Assembly (NCBI RefSeq): GCF_902859705.1
Contig: NZ_CADIJO010000002.1
Coordinates: 434,001-498,000, forward strand
From: Achromobacter deleyi
GTDB taxonomy: Bacteria > Pseudomonadota > Gammaproteobacteria > Burkholderiales > Burkholderiaceae_B
Reading direction: 5' to 3'
Length of the DNA: 64,000 nucleotides
The notes beneath the pieces were generated by a model. It was given only the letters and a program-made list of their open reading frames with translations, searched no databases and was not told the origin of the DNA. Below are positions 41,796 to 50,385 of the stretch, in pieces. Made by a program: the position numbers and the translations under genes. Within the stretch, counting starts at the first letter, position 1; every line of letters starts with the position of its first letter.

Positions 41796-42584
41796 ATGAG
41801 CACCGAAAAAATCTGGTTTGTGACAGGCGCGTCCAGCGGCCTGGGCCTGGCGTTGGTCAGGATGCTGCTCGACCAGGGCCACAAGGTGGCGGCCACGTCG
41901 CGGGACGTCGACGCCTTGCTCGACGCGGTGGACGCCAAGCTGGAAGGCCGCTTCCTGCCGCTGGCCGTGGACCTGGCTGACGAACGCAGCGTACGCCGTG
42001 CGGTCGACGCCGCCATTGCAGGTTTCGGCCGCATCGACGTGGTGGTCAACAACGCCGCCTACAGTCTGGCGGGGCCGCTGGAAACGTTGTCGGACGGCGA
42101 GCTGCGCGACAACTTCGATATCAACGTGTTCGGCGTGCTGAACGTGGTGCGCGCGGTGATGCCGCGTTTGCGGGCGCAGCGCGCGGGCCACGTGTTCAAT
42201 GTGTCGTCGATCCTGGGGTTCGATGGCGGCTACGCGGGGTGGGGCGCTTATAGCGCCACCAAGTTCGCGGTCAGCGGCATGAGCGAGGCCCTGGCTGCCG
42301 AAGCCGCGCCGCATGGCGTGCGCGTGTCGGTGGTGTATCCCGGCACCAGCAGCCCCGCAGGCGACCCCGCCAAGGCGGCGCGCGTTTTGATCCAGGCGGC
42401 CGACGCGCAGTACGCGCCCCTGCATCTGTTCCTGGGCCGCGATGCCTTTGACCAGGCGCGCGCCAAGATCCAGTCGGTGCAGCAAGAACTGGCGCGCTGG
42501 CGCGAGATGTCGGTGTCGATCGGTTTCGTGGACGAACGACGGGCGGACGAGCGGCGCGTGGACGAACGTCGCCTGGCGGCCTGA
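41796..42584 (+). CDS. Short-chain dehydrogenase/reductase with repeat tail
   Basis: A 262-residue SDR. TGASSGLG (about 10-17), NNAAYS (about 88) and the catalytic Ser, Tyr and Lys in FNVSSILGF and AYSATKFAVSG are all present. AGAGGGAGATCGC before the ATG at 41796 fixes the start. Oddity: the C-terminus carries three tandem copies of (V/A)DERR encoded by 15-bp repeats (42528-42572), giving a charged tail not usual in this family. Similar oxidoreductases act on aliphatic or aromatic alcohols; substrate unknown. Confidence 0.86.
   Translation: MSTEKIWFVTGASSGLGLALVRMLLDQGHKVAATSRDVDALLDAVDAKLEGRFLPLAVDLADERSVRRAVDAAIAGFGRIDVVVNNAAYSLAGPLETLSDGELRDNFDINVFGVLNVVRAVMPRLRAQRAGHVFNVSSILGFDGGYAGWGAYSATKFAVSGMSEALAAEAAPHGVRVSVVYPGTSSPAGDPAKAARVLIQAADAQYAPLHLFLGRDAFDQARAKIQSVQQELARWREMSVSIGFVDERRADERRVDERRLAA
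42528..42572 (+). repeat. Three tandem 15-bp repeats in the SDR C-terminus
   Basis: The units encode VDERR, ADERR and VDERR in frame with small silent and one coding difference. They look like recent slippage-type expansion within a coding region. Confidence 0.85.
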
Positions 42585-42597
42585 TGCGCGGCGGCGC

Positions 42598-43368
42598 CTA
42601 CCCGGCCAGGCCCTGCGCCGCCTGGTAGGCGCCCAGAATCGCCAGGCTCACCATGAAGCACAGTTTGAAGGTGCGTGCCGACAGACGGTCGCGCAGCCAT
42701 TGCCCCAAGGCCATGCCGGCCAGCGCGGGCAGCAGCATCAGCACCGACGCGCCGGCCGCGGCCGGCGAGTAGCTGCCCGTCAGCCACAGCCCCGCCGCCA
42801 GCGCCACGGTGGATACCGTGAAGGAAATGCCCATCGCCTGGATCAGGCCGTCCTTGCCCAGGTTCAGCGCCTGCAGGAACGGCACGGCGGGAATCACGAA
42901 TACGCCGGTGGCCGCCGTGATGACGCCGGTGATGGCGCCCACTGCCACGCCCAGCGCGCCTTCGTGGCGCGCCGGCACCGCGGGCGGCGTGCCGAACAGC
43001 CCCCAGGCCGCGTAGGCCACCAGGGCAAGGCCCAGGCACACGCTGGCCCAGTGGCCCGAAGGCGCGCCCAGCCACAGCGCGCCGGCGATCGTGCCGACAC
43101 AGACGCCCACCTGCATGCCGGCAATGCGGCGCAGCACCCGCATCAAGGTCGGCCAGGGCCGCGCCTGCCAAAGGTTGGTGATCAGCGATGGCACGATCAA
43201 CAGCGCCGCCGCCTGCGCGGGCGCCATCACCAGCGCCAGCAGCGCCATCGAAATGGTGGGCAGGCCCAGCCCCACCACGCCTTTCACCACGCCTGCCAGG
43301 ACAAACACGGCCACCGTCGCGGCCAGCAGCGCCGGCGTGCCGCCGGCCATCCAGTCGTTCGGACTCAT
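42598..43368 (-). CDS. TauE/SafE-family membrane permease
   Basis: A 256-residue protein with about eight hydrophobic segments. It shows the typical start of the family (AVFVLAGVVKGVVGLGLPTI, residues 20-39) and a mirrored second half (TGVITAATGVFVIPAVPFLQ). TauE/SafE proteins export sulfite or sulfonated and organic anions. The ATG at 43368 overlaps the stop of the Sel1-like gene by 4 nt, so the two are co-translated. The frame continues upstream to 43746 only through the neighbour in another phase. Confidence 0.85.
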   Translation of the reverse strand: MSPNDWMAGGTPALLAATVAVFVLAGVVKGVVGLGLPTISMALLALVMAPAQAAALLIVPSLITNLWQARPWPTLMRVLRRIAGMQVGVCVGTIAGALWLGAPSGHWASVCLGLALVAYAAWGLFGTPPAVPARHEGALGVAVGAITGVITAATGVFVIPAVPFLQALNLGKDGLIQAMGISFTVSTVALAAGLWLTGSYSPAAAGASVLMLLPALAGMALGQWLRDRLSARTFKLCFMVSLAILGAYQAAQGLAG

Positions 43369-43781
43369 GCGGCCTCGCAGTGGGCGGTCAAGGCGTCGCG
43401 CGGACGGCCGAACAGCGCGTAGGCCACGTCGTCGGCGTTGTCCTGCCCTTGCCGGGCGGCGCGCAGCAGCCATTGGCGGCCTTCGCACAGGTCGGTGGGC
43501 TGGGCGCCGCCGTACAGCGCGGGGCCGCCCAGCAGCGCAATGCCCAGCATGCGCTGGGCCGGCGCGTGGCCGTCGCGCGCGGCGGCGCGCAGCCAGGTCA
43601 GCATGGCGGGGTAGTCGCCCTGGGTCTGGGCCTCCAGCGCCAGCGCGTATTTCTGCACCGGGGTCGCATAGGCGGACAGCCCGGCCGGGGCTTCGGCCCG
43701 GCCTGAGGAATGCAGGGCCATAGCCGTCAGCAAGGCCAGGGGCCACAGGGCCCGCCGGTGTCGCAGGATCTGGGTTTTCAT
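43365..43781 (-). CDS. Exported Sel1/TPR-repeat protein, small
   Basis: A 138-residue protein with a signal peptide (residues 1-30, LALLTAMALHSSGRAEA) and one to two Sel1-like repeats (WLRAAARDGHAPAQRMLGIA; WLLRAARQGQDNADDVAYAL). Two cysteines (in DLCEGR and AHCEAA) could form a disulfide in the periplasm. It overlaps the TauE/SafE gene. Such proteins are small scaffolds; the partner is unknown. Confidence 0.8.
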   Translation of the reverse strand: MKTQILRHRRALWPLALLTAMALHSSGRAEAPAGLSAYATPVQKYALALEAQTQGDYPAMLTWLRAAARDGHAPAQRMLGIALLGGPALYGGAQPTDLCEGRQWLLRAARQGQDNADDVAYALFGRPRDALTAHCEAA

Positions 43782-43904
43782 GGAAATCTCCCTTCGTCGA
43801 TGATGAATGGGCAGATTCTGCGCCCGGTCCGGGGCAACGCCGTATCGGGATCTTGCGTACCTGGCCTATGGAACAGCCTGAGCCAGCCGTGCTACGCTTT
43901 TTCC

Positions 43905-44795
43905 ATGCGCTTCGACCTGACCGACCTACGCCTGTTCCTGAACGTGCAAGAGACCGGCTCCATCACGGCCGGCGCGCGGCGTTCGCACATGACCCTGGCG
44001 TCCGCCAGCGAACGCATCCGCGGCATGGAAGACACGCTGGGCGTACCGCTGCTGCTGCGTGAACATCGCGGCGTGCAGGCCACGCCCGCCGGCCGCACGC
44101 TGGCCCACCACGCGCGGCTGGTGCTGGCGCAGATGGACCGCATGCGCGGCGAACTGGATCACTACGGCCAGGGGCTCAAGGGCCACGTGCGGGTGCTGTG
44201 CAACACCACGGCGCTCAGCGAATACCTGCCCCAGGTATTGGGTGAATTTCTCAAGGACCACCCGCGCGTGTCGGTCGACCTGGAAGAACGCCTCAGCTAC
44301 GAAATCGCCGACGCCTTGCGCGCCGGCACCTGCGATATCGGCGTCCTGGCCGACTCTACCGACCTGCATGGCTTGCAGGTGCTGCGTTTTCGGCATGACC
44401 CGCTGGCGCTGGTGGTGCCGGCCGGGCATCCGCTGGCCGGGCGCCAGAGCGTGACCTTGGCCGAGGTGGCGGACGAGGAATTCGTGGGTCTGGTGCAGGG
44501 CAGCGCCTTGCAGGAACACATTGCGCACCATGCGCGGCGCAGCGGCAAGGTGCTGTCTTACCGGGTGCGCCTGCGCAGTTTCGGCGCGGTCTGCCGGATG
44601 GTGGGCCTGGGGGTGGGCGTAGCGATCATGCCGCGGGTGGCGGCGGTGCGGCATGGCCGCGCGGCCGGCGTGCGGCGCGTGGCGCTGGTGGATGACTGGG
44701 CCGTGCGGGACCTGGTGTTGTGCGTGCGCGGCGAATTGCCGGCCTATGCGCAACAGCTGGTGGCGTACGCGCTGCGCGACGCACCCAAGTCTTAG
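43905..44795 (+). CDS. LysR-family transcriptional regulator
   Basis: A 296-residue regulator starting MRFDLTDLRLFLNVQETGSI with the HTH around residues 18-60 (SHMTLASASERIRGMEDTLG). The effector domain has GLKGHVRVLCNTTALSEYLP and a typical C-terminal half. It diverges from the Sel1/TauE operon with 123 bp between, so that operon is its probable target. The stop codon falls in a tandem 14-bp repeat. Confidence 0.9.
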   Translation: MRFDLTDLRLFLNVQETGSITAGARRSHMTLASASERIRGMEDTLGVPLLLREHRGVQATPAGRTLAHHARLVLAQMDRMRGELDHYGQGLKGHVRVLCNTTALSEYLPQVLGEFLKDHPRVSVDLEERLSYEIADALRAGTCDIGVLADSTDLHGLQVLRFRHDPLALVVPAGHPLAGRQSVTLAEVADEEFVGLVQGSALQEHIAHHARRSGKVLSYRVRLRSFGAVCRMVGLGVGVAIMPRVAAVRHGRAAGVRRVALVDDWAVRDLVLCVRGELPAYAQQLVAYALRDAPKS

Positions 44796-44822
44796 CGCCC
44801 AAGTCTTAGCGCCCAAGCCGTA
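44781..44822 (+). repeat. Three tandem 14-bp repeats over the LysR stop codon
   Basis: Units GCACCCAAGTCTTA, GCGCCCAAGTCTTA and GCGCCCAAGCCGTA follow one another. The first unit holds the stop codon of the LysR gene. No secondary role is evident; probably slippage. Confidence 0.8.
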
Positions 44823-44840
44823 GCGCCAGTCTCGCCTGGC

Positions 44841-46250
44841 TCAGCGCGCCGCCAGCCCCACTTTGCGCAGATGCCCGGGTTCGAACCACGACCCTGACGC
44901 GACCGCGCCCAGGATGATCAGGCCATACAGGCACATGGCCGCCGCCGCGATGGCGAAGAACACCGTCAGCGATCCGGTGAAGTGCAAGGCCGCGCCGCCC
45001 AGGCCCGCGCCGATCAGCAGCCGCAGGAATCCCGCCAGCAGCGGCCACTTCAAGCGCCCCGCGCCCTGCGAGGCGAAGTACATCGAAAAGCCCAGCGCGA
45101 AAAAGCCATACAGCGGCCCGACGATGCGCAGGTAGGCCGCACCCGCTTCCAGCATGTGGTCCTGAGCGCCGAACAGCCGCAGCCAGGCCTCGGGAAAAAA
45201 TGCGGCCGCCAGGCCGATGGCCTCGGCCAGCACGAAGGCCATCGCGCCGCCCGTCAGCGCGATGCGCAGCGCGCGTTCGGGCTGGCCTGCGCCGATGTTG
45301 GACCCCACCATCGCGACCATCGGCGCGCCCAGGCCGAACGCCAGCGGAATCATCAGGTATTCCAGCCGCACCGCGATGCCGTAGCCGGCCACGGCCGCCG
45401 TGCCGGCGTAAGCCCCGATCAGCGCGGCGGTCAGCGCCACCAGGCCGTTGGTGAGCAACGGGTTCAGCGTGGCCAGCGCGCCCACGCTCAATATGCTGCG
45501 CAGCAAGGTCAGGTGCAGCCGGCTGCGCGTCAGGCGCGCGGCGTTGCGGCCGCTCAGGCAATAGCCGCCCAGCACCAGCGTGCCCACTGCGTAGTAGGTC
45601 ACCAGCGCCCAGCCGCCGCCCGCCACGCCCAGCGCGGGAAATGGGCCCCAGCCGAAGATCAGGCAGGGCGACAGCGGCACCAGCAGCAGCGCGCCGCCGC
45701 AGATCACCGCGCCCGGCACCAGCATGTTGCCGGTGCCGCGGATGACGCTGGCAAAGGCGTTCATCAGCCACATCAGCACGATGCCGCCGAAGATCACGTT
45801 GGAATACGCCAGCGCCGCCTCCAGCGCGGCGCCTTCGGCGCCCAGCGCGCGATACAGCTGCGGGCCGAACGCCAGCAGCAGCACGCAGAACACTACGCCC
45901 AGCGCCGCATTCAGCACCACCGCGTGCAGTACCAACTGGTCGGCCTCTTGCTGGCGGCCCGCGCCCAGGGTGCGCGCCACCGCCGCGGAAATGCCGCCGC
46001 CCATCGCGCCCTGCGACATGTTCTGCATCAGCATCAGCACCGGCACCACCAGCGCCACCCCGGCCAGTACCGGCGTGCCCAGCCGCGCGAGGAACCAGGT
46101 TTCGATCAAGCCGGTGGCCGATTGGGCCAGCATCATCAGGATGTTGGGCCAGGCCAGCCGGGCCAGCGTGGGGGCGATGGGGGCATGCAGCATCGCCTGC
46201 AGGCGCGCATTGGCGGGGCGAGGCGTGGGCGCGGCGGGGATGGCGGACAT
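44841..46250 (-). CDS. MATE-family efflux transporter
   Basis: A 469-residue membrane protein with twelve predicted helices. Family features include LARLAWPNILMMLAQSATGL near the start, MNAFASVIRGTGNMLVPGAV (about 160-180) and FGLGAPMVAMVGSNIGAGQP (about 295-315). NorM/MATE pumps export drugs and cationic dyes using H+ or Na+. The ATG at 46250 is favoured over 46304. The MarR gene is divergent with 225 bp between, so substrate-induced derepression of the pump is likely. Confidence 0.92.
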   Translation of the reverse strand: MSAIPAAPTPRPANARLQAMLHAPIAPTLARLAWPNILMMLAQSATGLIETWFLARLGTPVLAGVALVVPVLMLMQNMSQGAMGGGISAAVARTLGAGRQQEADQLVLHAVVLNAALGVVFCVLLLAFGPQLYRALGAEGAALEAALAYSNVIFGGIVLMWLMNAFASVIRGTGNMLVPGAVICGGALLLVPLSPCLIFGWGPFPALGVAGGGWALVTYYAVGTLVLGGYCLSGRNAARLTRSRLHLTLLRSILSVGALATLNPLLTNGLVALTAALIGAYAGTAAVAGYGIAVRLEYLMIPLAFGLGAPMVAMVGSNIGAGQPERALRIALTGGAMAFVLAEAIGLAAAFFPEAWLRLFGAQDHMLEAGAAYLRIVGPLYGFFALGFSMYFASQGAGRLKWPLLAGFLRLLIGAGLGGAALHFTGSLTVFFAIAAAAMCLYGLIILGAVASGSWFEPGHLRKVGLAAR

Positions 46251-46475
46251 GGGGACGGGACAGCCGTAAGGGGAGAGTCCGGAAAATTTACGTGCATATG
46301 CCAATATCTGTCAAGAATGGGCTAGACTCCAACCCGGCGCGGAAGTAGCGTAATGGACCGGACCCGCGTGGCGCGGTTGCCACCCGCCACTCGCTCAGGT
46401 CCCTGCGCATTGCCGCCGGGGTTCCCGCCGCTTCCAATGCCGTCATTCCCGCTCAACCAGCCGTCCGAATCCGCC

Positions 46476-46952
46476 ATGTCCGACGCCGACCCTTCCGTTT
46501 CCGCCATTCCCCAGGACCCGCTGATCTGCAACGGCGCCGCCCTGCGCAAGGCCACCCGCCGCGTCTCGCAGTTATACGACACCGTGCTGGCTCCTTGCGG
46601 CCTGAAGGTCTCGCAGCATTCGATCCTGGTGCACATCGCGCGCGCCGGCACGCCGTCCATGACCGACCTGGCGCGCGCCATGGTGCTGGACCGCTCGGCG
46701 CTGGCGCACAACCTCAAGCCGCTTGAACGCGATGGCTATGTCAGCATGGCGCGCGACGAACGCGATGGCCGCAGCCGCCGGGTCGCGCTGACCGACGCGG
46801 GCCGCGCCAAGCTGTCTGAATCCAAGCGCTTGTGGAAAGACGCGCAGCAGCGCTTCGAAGCCGCTTACGGCGCCGAGCGCGCAGCGGCGCTCCGGCATTC
46901 GCTGGCCGATATCTTCTCGGACGAGTTTGCGCTGGCGTTCAGCCGCGGTTGA
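46476..46952 (+). CDS. MarR-family transcriptional regulator
   Basis: A 158-residue winged-helix regulator: GLKVSQHSILVHIARAG, MTDLARAMVLDRSALAHNLK and the wing MARDERDGRSRRVALTDAG. The start at 46476 gives the usual length; a longer in-frame form from 46353 adds 41 Pro/Ala-rich residues and is less likely. Divergent from the MATE pump, which it probably represses. In 46251-46475 nothing else is recognisable beyond an AT-rich promoter-like block near 46285. Confidence 0.88.
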   Translation: MSDADPSVSAIPQDPLICNGAALRKATRRVSQLYDTVLAPCGLKVSQHSILVHIARAGTPSMTDLARAMVLDRSALAHNLKPLERDGYVSMARDERDGRSRRVALTDAGRAKLSESKRLWKDAQQRFEAAYGAERAAALRHSLADIFSDEFALAFSRG

Positions 46953-46961
46953 GGCCGGCCC

Positions 46962-47933
46962 CTACAGATCCACCCGCACCTTGCCCGCCTGCACCAGCGC
47001 GGCGACGTCGCGAATTTCGGTCAACAGAGCCTGTTGCAACTGCGCCGGCGTGCCGCCCGTCGGTTGAAAGCCCTGTTCGGCCAGCTTGGCGCCCACCGCT
47101 TCGGTGCGCAGCGCAGTATTGATGCCCTGGTTCAACGTGGCGATCAGCGCATCGGGCGTGCCCGCTGCGCAATACGTGCCGAACTGGATCTGCGCCTCGA
47201 AACCGGCATAGCCGCTTTCCGCAACCGTGGGAATGTCGGGATACTTCGCCAGGCGCTCGCGGCTGGTCACCGCCAGCACGCGCAGCCGTCCGCTTTTCAA
47301 GTAAGGCTCGACGGCGGCCACGGTGGCCACCACCATCTGGATCTGGCCGCCCAGCAGGTCGGTCATCATGGGGCCCGTGCCTCGGTAGGGCACGTGCAGC
47401 ATGTCGATGCCGCAGGCTGCTTGCAGCAGCTCGGTGGCCAGGTGCTGGGGCGTGGCGTTGCCGGGCGAACCGAAGGTCAGGCTCTTGGGCTCGCGCCTGG
47501 CCTGGGCAACCAGCTCGGCCAGCGTCTTGGCGGGCAGGCCGCTATTGACCGCCACCATGTAGGGTGAGCGCGCGATCGGGCAGACGGGCGCCAACTGCTT
47601 GAGCACATCTTCGGGCGGGCGCGTGTAATAGCGCACGGATGGCACCAGGCCGGCGAACAGCAGCACGCTGCCGTCCTTCGCGCCGTTGGCGGTGTAGTCC
47701 GCGCCAAGCATGCCGCTGGCGCCCGGCTTGTTTTCCACGACCACCGAACGGTCCAGCGCGCCTTCCAGCGTGGCGGCGATGACGCGGCCCAGCACGTCGG
47801 TGCCGCCGCCCGGCGGAAACGGCACGATGACGCGCAGCGGCGCTTCCCGGGCGATGGCGTAGCGGTTCAGCGTCATGGCGCAGGACGCGGCTGCGCCCAG
47901 GGCCAGGTGCTTCAGAAGGGTTCTGCGATGCAT
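46962..47933 (-). CDS. Bug/TctC-type periplasmic solute-binding receptor
   Basis: A 323-residue receptor. A twin-arginine-like start (MHRRTLLKHLALGAAASCAM) precedes LRVIVPFPPGGGTDVLGRVI, VVENKPGASGMLGADYTANG and MLHVPYRGTGPMMTDLLGGQ, all hallmarks of the family. It is the last gene of an operon with an alpha/beta hydrolase and a DUF1185 protein. The ligand is probably a carboxylate or amide substrate for those enzymes; inference from neighbours. Confidence 0.9.
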   Translation of the reverse strand: MHRRTLLKHLALGAAASCAMTLNRYAIAREAPLRVIVPFPPGGGTDVLGRVIAATLEGALDRSVVVENKPGASGMLGADYTANGAKDGSVLLFAGLVPSVRYYTRPPEDVLKQLAPVCPIARSPYMVAVNSGLPAKTLAELVAQARREPKSLTFGSPGNATPQHLATELLQAACGIDMLHVPYRGTGPMMTDLLGGQIQMVVATVAAVEPYLKSGRLRVLAVTSRERLAKYPDIPTVAESGYAGFEAQIQFGTYCAAGTPDALIATLNQGINTALRTEAVGAKLAEQGFQPTGGTPAQLQQALLTEIRDVAALVQAGKVRVDL

Positions 47934-47978
47934 GGTTTGTCTCCATCGACCCGATTCCGGGGATGCCGATCGCCTCTG

Positions 47979-48764
47979 TCAGGCGGGCGATTCAGCGTTG
48001 TTCTGCAATAAAAAGGCGTGCAGGGCCGAGGCCACCACGGCGGGCGCTTCCACCGGAAGCATATGCCGCTGGCCGTCGACGACGCGCGCCCGGGCATCGG
48101 GCAGCGCCCGCGCCAGGCTGCGCGTCATGCGCGGGGTGGACCCCACATCTTCTTCGCCGGTCATCACCAGCACGGGGCAGGCGATGTCGGGCGCCGCGTG
48201 CGCCAGGATCGGGTCACCGTGCGCGAACAGGCGATACGCCGCCAGGAAGTCGGCGCGGTCGTTGCGGATCAGGCGTTGCCCGATGGCGGCCACCCGGTCA
48301 GGGCGTGCCGCCTGATAGGCCGGCGTGAACCAGCGCTGCAACGACACCGCCGCGGCCGCCTGTGTATCCTGCGTGGCGGCGGCCGCCAGGCGCGCCATCA
48401 CCGCCTGGCTTTCGTCCGGCGTGCGCTGGAACACCGTGCTGAGCAGCACCAGCCGCGTGACGCGATGGGGCCGCGCCGCGGCATAGGCGCCGGCGATCAG
48501 GCCGCCCATGGAATACCCCAGCACGCAGGCGCTGGCCCAGCCTGCCTGGTCCAGCTCGGCATCGAGCTGCGCGACGAAATCCTGGATGTCCGCGGGGCCG
48601 GCAATGCCGGGCGCCGCGCCATGGCCCAGCAGGTCGTAGCGCAGCACGTCGAACTCGGCTTGCAGCAACGGCGCCAGGTCATCCCAGAGCGTGTGATCCA
48701 GCCCGACCCCATGCAGCAGCACCAGCGGCGTGCCGTGGCCGGAACGGCGGCGGGGCGCGCTCAT
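47979..48764 (-). CDS. Alpha/beta hydrolase, serine type (enol-lactonase-like)
   Basis: A 261-residue hydrolase. HG loop in LVLLHGVGLDHTLWDDLAPL, nucleophile Ser in LGYSMGGLIAGAYA (about 86-99), acid Asp in GEEDVGST and His in GQRHMLPVEAP. The fold resembles 3-oxoadipate enol-lactonases. It overlaps the DUF1185 gene by 4 nt and is followed by a Bug receptor, so it probably hydrolyses an imported ester, lactone or amide. Confidence 0.87.
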   Translation of the reverse strand: MSAPRRRSGHGTPLVLLHGVGLDHTLWDDLAPLLQAEFDVLRYDLLGHGAAPGIAGPADIQDFVAQLDAELDQAGWASACVLGYSMGGLIAGAYAAARPHRVTRLVLLSTVFQRTPDESQAVMARLAAAATQDTQAAAAVSLQRWFTPAYQAARPDRVAAIGQRLIRNDRADFLAAYRLFAHGDPILAHAAPDIACPVLVMTGEEDVGSTPRMTRSLARALPDARARVVDGQRHMLPVEAPAVVASALHAFLLQNNAESPA

Positions 48765-49354
48765 TGCGATTGCGACGCCTGCGCCAGTTCCTGCAGATCG
48801 GAATAGCGGTTGCCGATGCGATGGTGCGGCCTGCCCGACGTGGCCGCACCCAGGGCGATGACGATCTCATCCGGCGCGGGCGCGTCGCCGATGGTGGTCT
48901 GCACGGTCAGGTAGTGCGACCGCAGGCCTTCATCCTGCTTGTGCATCAAGGGCACCGAAATCACGCAGCCGGGGCCGCCGCGCGTGTTGGTGAAGCTGAG
49001 GTAGCTGGTGCCGCCCACGGCGTCGCGGTAGGCATTGCCAAAACGCAGCGTGTGGATCAGCGCGGAGGCGTGTTCGATCTCGCCCGACGTGCCGACCACC
49101 GCGGCCTTGCCGTAGGCCTCGATCTGGTCCGCCGAGCCCGCCTGGCGCAGGATTTCCTGCACCAGCAGTTCACCCAGCGGCGGCGCGTGTTCAAGGATCT
49201 GCGGGCGCAGGTCTTCCTGGAAGGGCAGGCCCGCCCAGGGATTGCGGATGACGGCAGCGGCCACGATCATGATCAGCGGGCGTTCGGCGGCTTTGCCGCC
49301 TTCGATGCAGGTCTTCTCGACATAACTGACGATCTTGCGTACTTGCAAAGCCAT
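48761..49354 (-). CDS. DUF1185 (amino-acid-synthesis family) protein
   Basis: A 197-residue protein of the family named for amino acid synthesis (DUF1185), whose biochemical role is not settled. Recognisable blocks are IMIVAAAVIRNPWAGLPF, AVVGTSGEIEHASALIHTLR and SYLSFTNTRGGPGCVISVPL. The ATG at 49354 has GGAG 8 nt upstream; the longer frame to 49420 lacks an RBS. First gene of the operon DUF1185-hydrolase-Bug, opposite a LysR gene. Confidence 0.85.
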   Translation of the reverse strand: MALQVRKIVSYVEKTCIEGGKAAERPLIMIVAAAVIRNPWAGLPFQEDLRPQILEHAPPLGELLVQEILRQAGSADQIEAYGKAAVVGTSGEIEHASALIHTLRFGNAYRDAVGGTSYLSFTNTRGGPGCVISVPLMHKQDEGLRSHYLTVQTTIGDAPAPDEIVIALGAATSGRPHHRIGNRYSDLQELAQASQSQ

Positions 49355-49423
49355 TGCATTGCTCCAATGCGTGAGGGATAGCGATGCGCCATTGTTCAAG
49401 CCCGCGATGAATTTTGACAATCC

Positions 49424-49443
49424 AAATTAACTCAAGTTAATTT
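49424..49443. promoter_or_regulatory. Perfect palindrome AAATTAACT-CA-AGTTAATTT
   Basis: Two 9-bp arms around a 2-bp centre lie midway between the divergent DUF1185 operon and the LysR gene, 31 bp before the latter. It is the strongest operator candidate in this interval. Confidence 0.65.
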
Positions 49444-49474
49444 CGGAAAACCTGAATTCAATGCACCGCCCCTC

Positions 49475-50383
49475 ATGACCGCGCCCCTGAAAATCCAGCA
49501 CCTGCGCCAGTTCCTTCTGGCAGCCGACCACGGCAGTTTCCGGCTGGCCGCCGAAGGCACGCATCGTTCGCAGGCGGCGGTGTCGGCGGCCATGCAGGAT
49601 CTCGAACAGCAACTGGGCGCGCCGTTGTTCGAAGCCGGCAAGCGGGCGCAATTGACGCCCTTGGGCCAGGCCGTGGCGCCGTTGCTGCGCGAGTTGCTGG
49701 CCACCCACGACCGGGTGCTGGATGCGGCACGGCAGTTGGGCATGGGCCACACCGGCCCCGTGTCGCTGGCCGTCATGCCATCGCTGGCGGACGAATGGCT
49801 GCCGCGCCTGCTGGAACGCTATGCGCGTAGCCACCCCGACATCCGCATCCGGGCGGTGGACGAGTCGTCGCAGGATGTGCACCGGCTGGTCTTGAACGGC
49901 GAAGTGCAGGTCGGCGTGGCCGGCCAGGTGCCGCGCACGGCCGAGGTCGCGTTTACGCCGGTGGCGCGTGACGCGTTCGGGCTGGTCTGCCGCAAGGGGC
50001 ATCCCCTGGCGCGGCGGCGCGGGGCGGTGCCCTGGTCGTCGCTGGCGTCCGAACGCCTGATTGGCAATGCCACGTTCGATACGCTCAGGAACCGGCAACT
50101 GGGCAGCGGCATCGATGACCCGGCCATGGTGGTGTCGAACCGCGCGTCGTTGCTGGCCAGCGTGGTCAGCGGCTTGGGCGTGACCGTGCTGCCGGTGTTG
50201 GCGCGGCCCGCCGCCGACAGCGGGCTGGCCTTCGTGCCGCTGTGCGAGCCGACGGTGGAACGCATTGTCGGCGTGCTGACCCGCAAGGAAGAAACCCTGC
50301 TGCCGTCCGTTGCCGCCATGCACGCGCTGGCGCTGCGCTCGCTGACCCAGTTCACGCGCCGCAAGGGGGCGGACCTGGTCTGA
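49475..50383 (+). CDS. LysR-family transcriptional regulator
   Basis: A 302-residue regulator. HTH in HLRQFLLAADHGSFRLAAEG and SQAAVSAAMQDLEQQLGAPL, followed by a typical effector domain (TGPVSLAVMPSLADEWLPRL). It is divergent from the DUF1185-hydrolase-Bug operon and the perfect 20-bp palindrome lies between them. It probably senses the substrate of that operon. Confidence 0.9.
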   Translation: MTAPLKIQHLRQFLLAADHGSFRLAAEGTHRSQAAVSAAMQDLEQQLGAPLFEAGKRAQLTPLGQAVAPLLRELLATHDRVLDAARQLGMGHTGPVSLAVMPSLADEWLPRLLERYARSHPDIRIRAVDESSQDVHRLVLNGEVQVGVAGQVPRTAEVAFTPVARDAFGLVCRKGHPLARRRGAVPWSSLASERLIGNATFDTLRNRQLGSGIDDPAMVVSNRASLLASVVSGLGVTVLPVLARPAADSGLAFVPLCEPTVERIVGVLTRKEETLLPSVAAMHALALRSLTQFTRRKGADLV

Positions 50384-50385
50384 CC

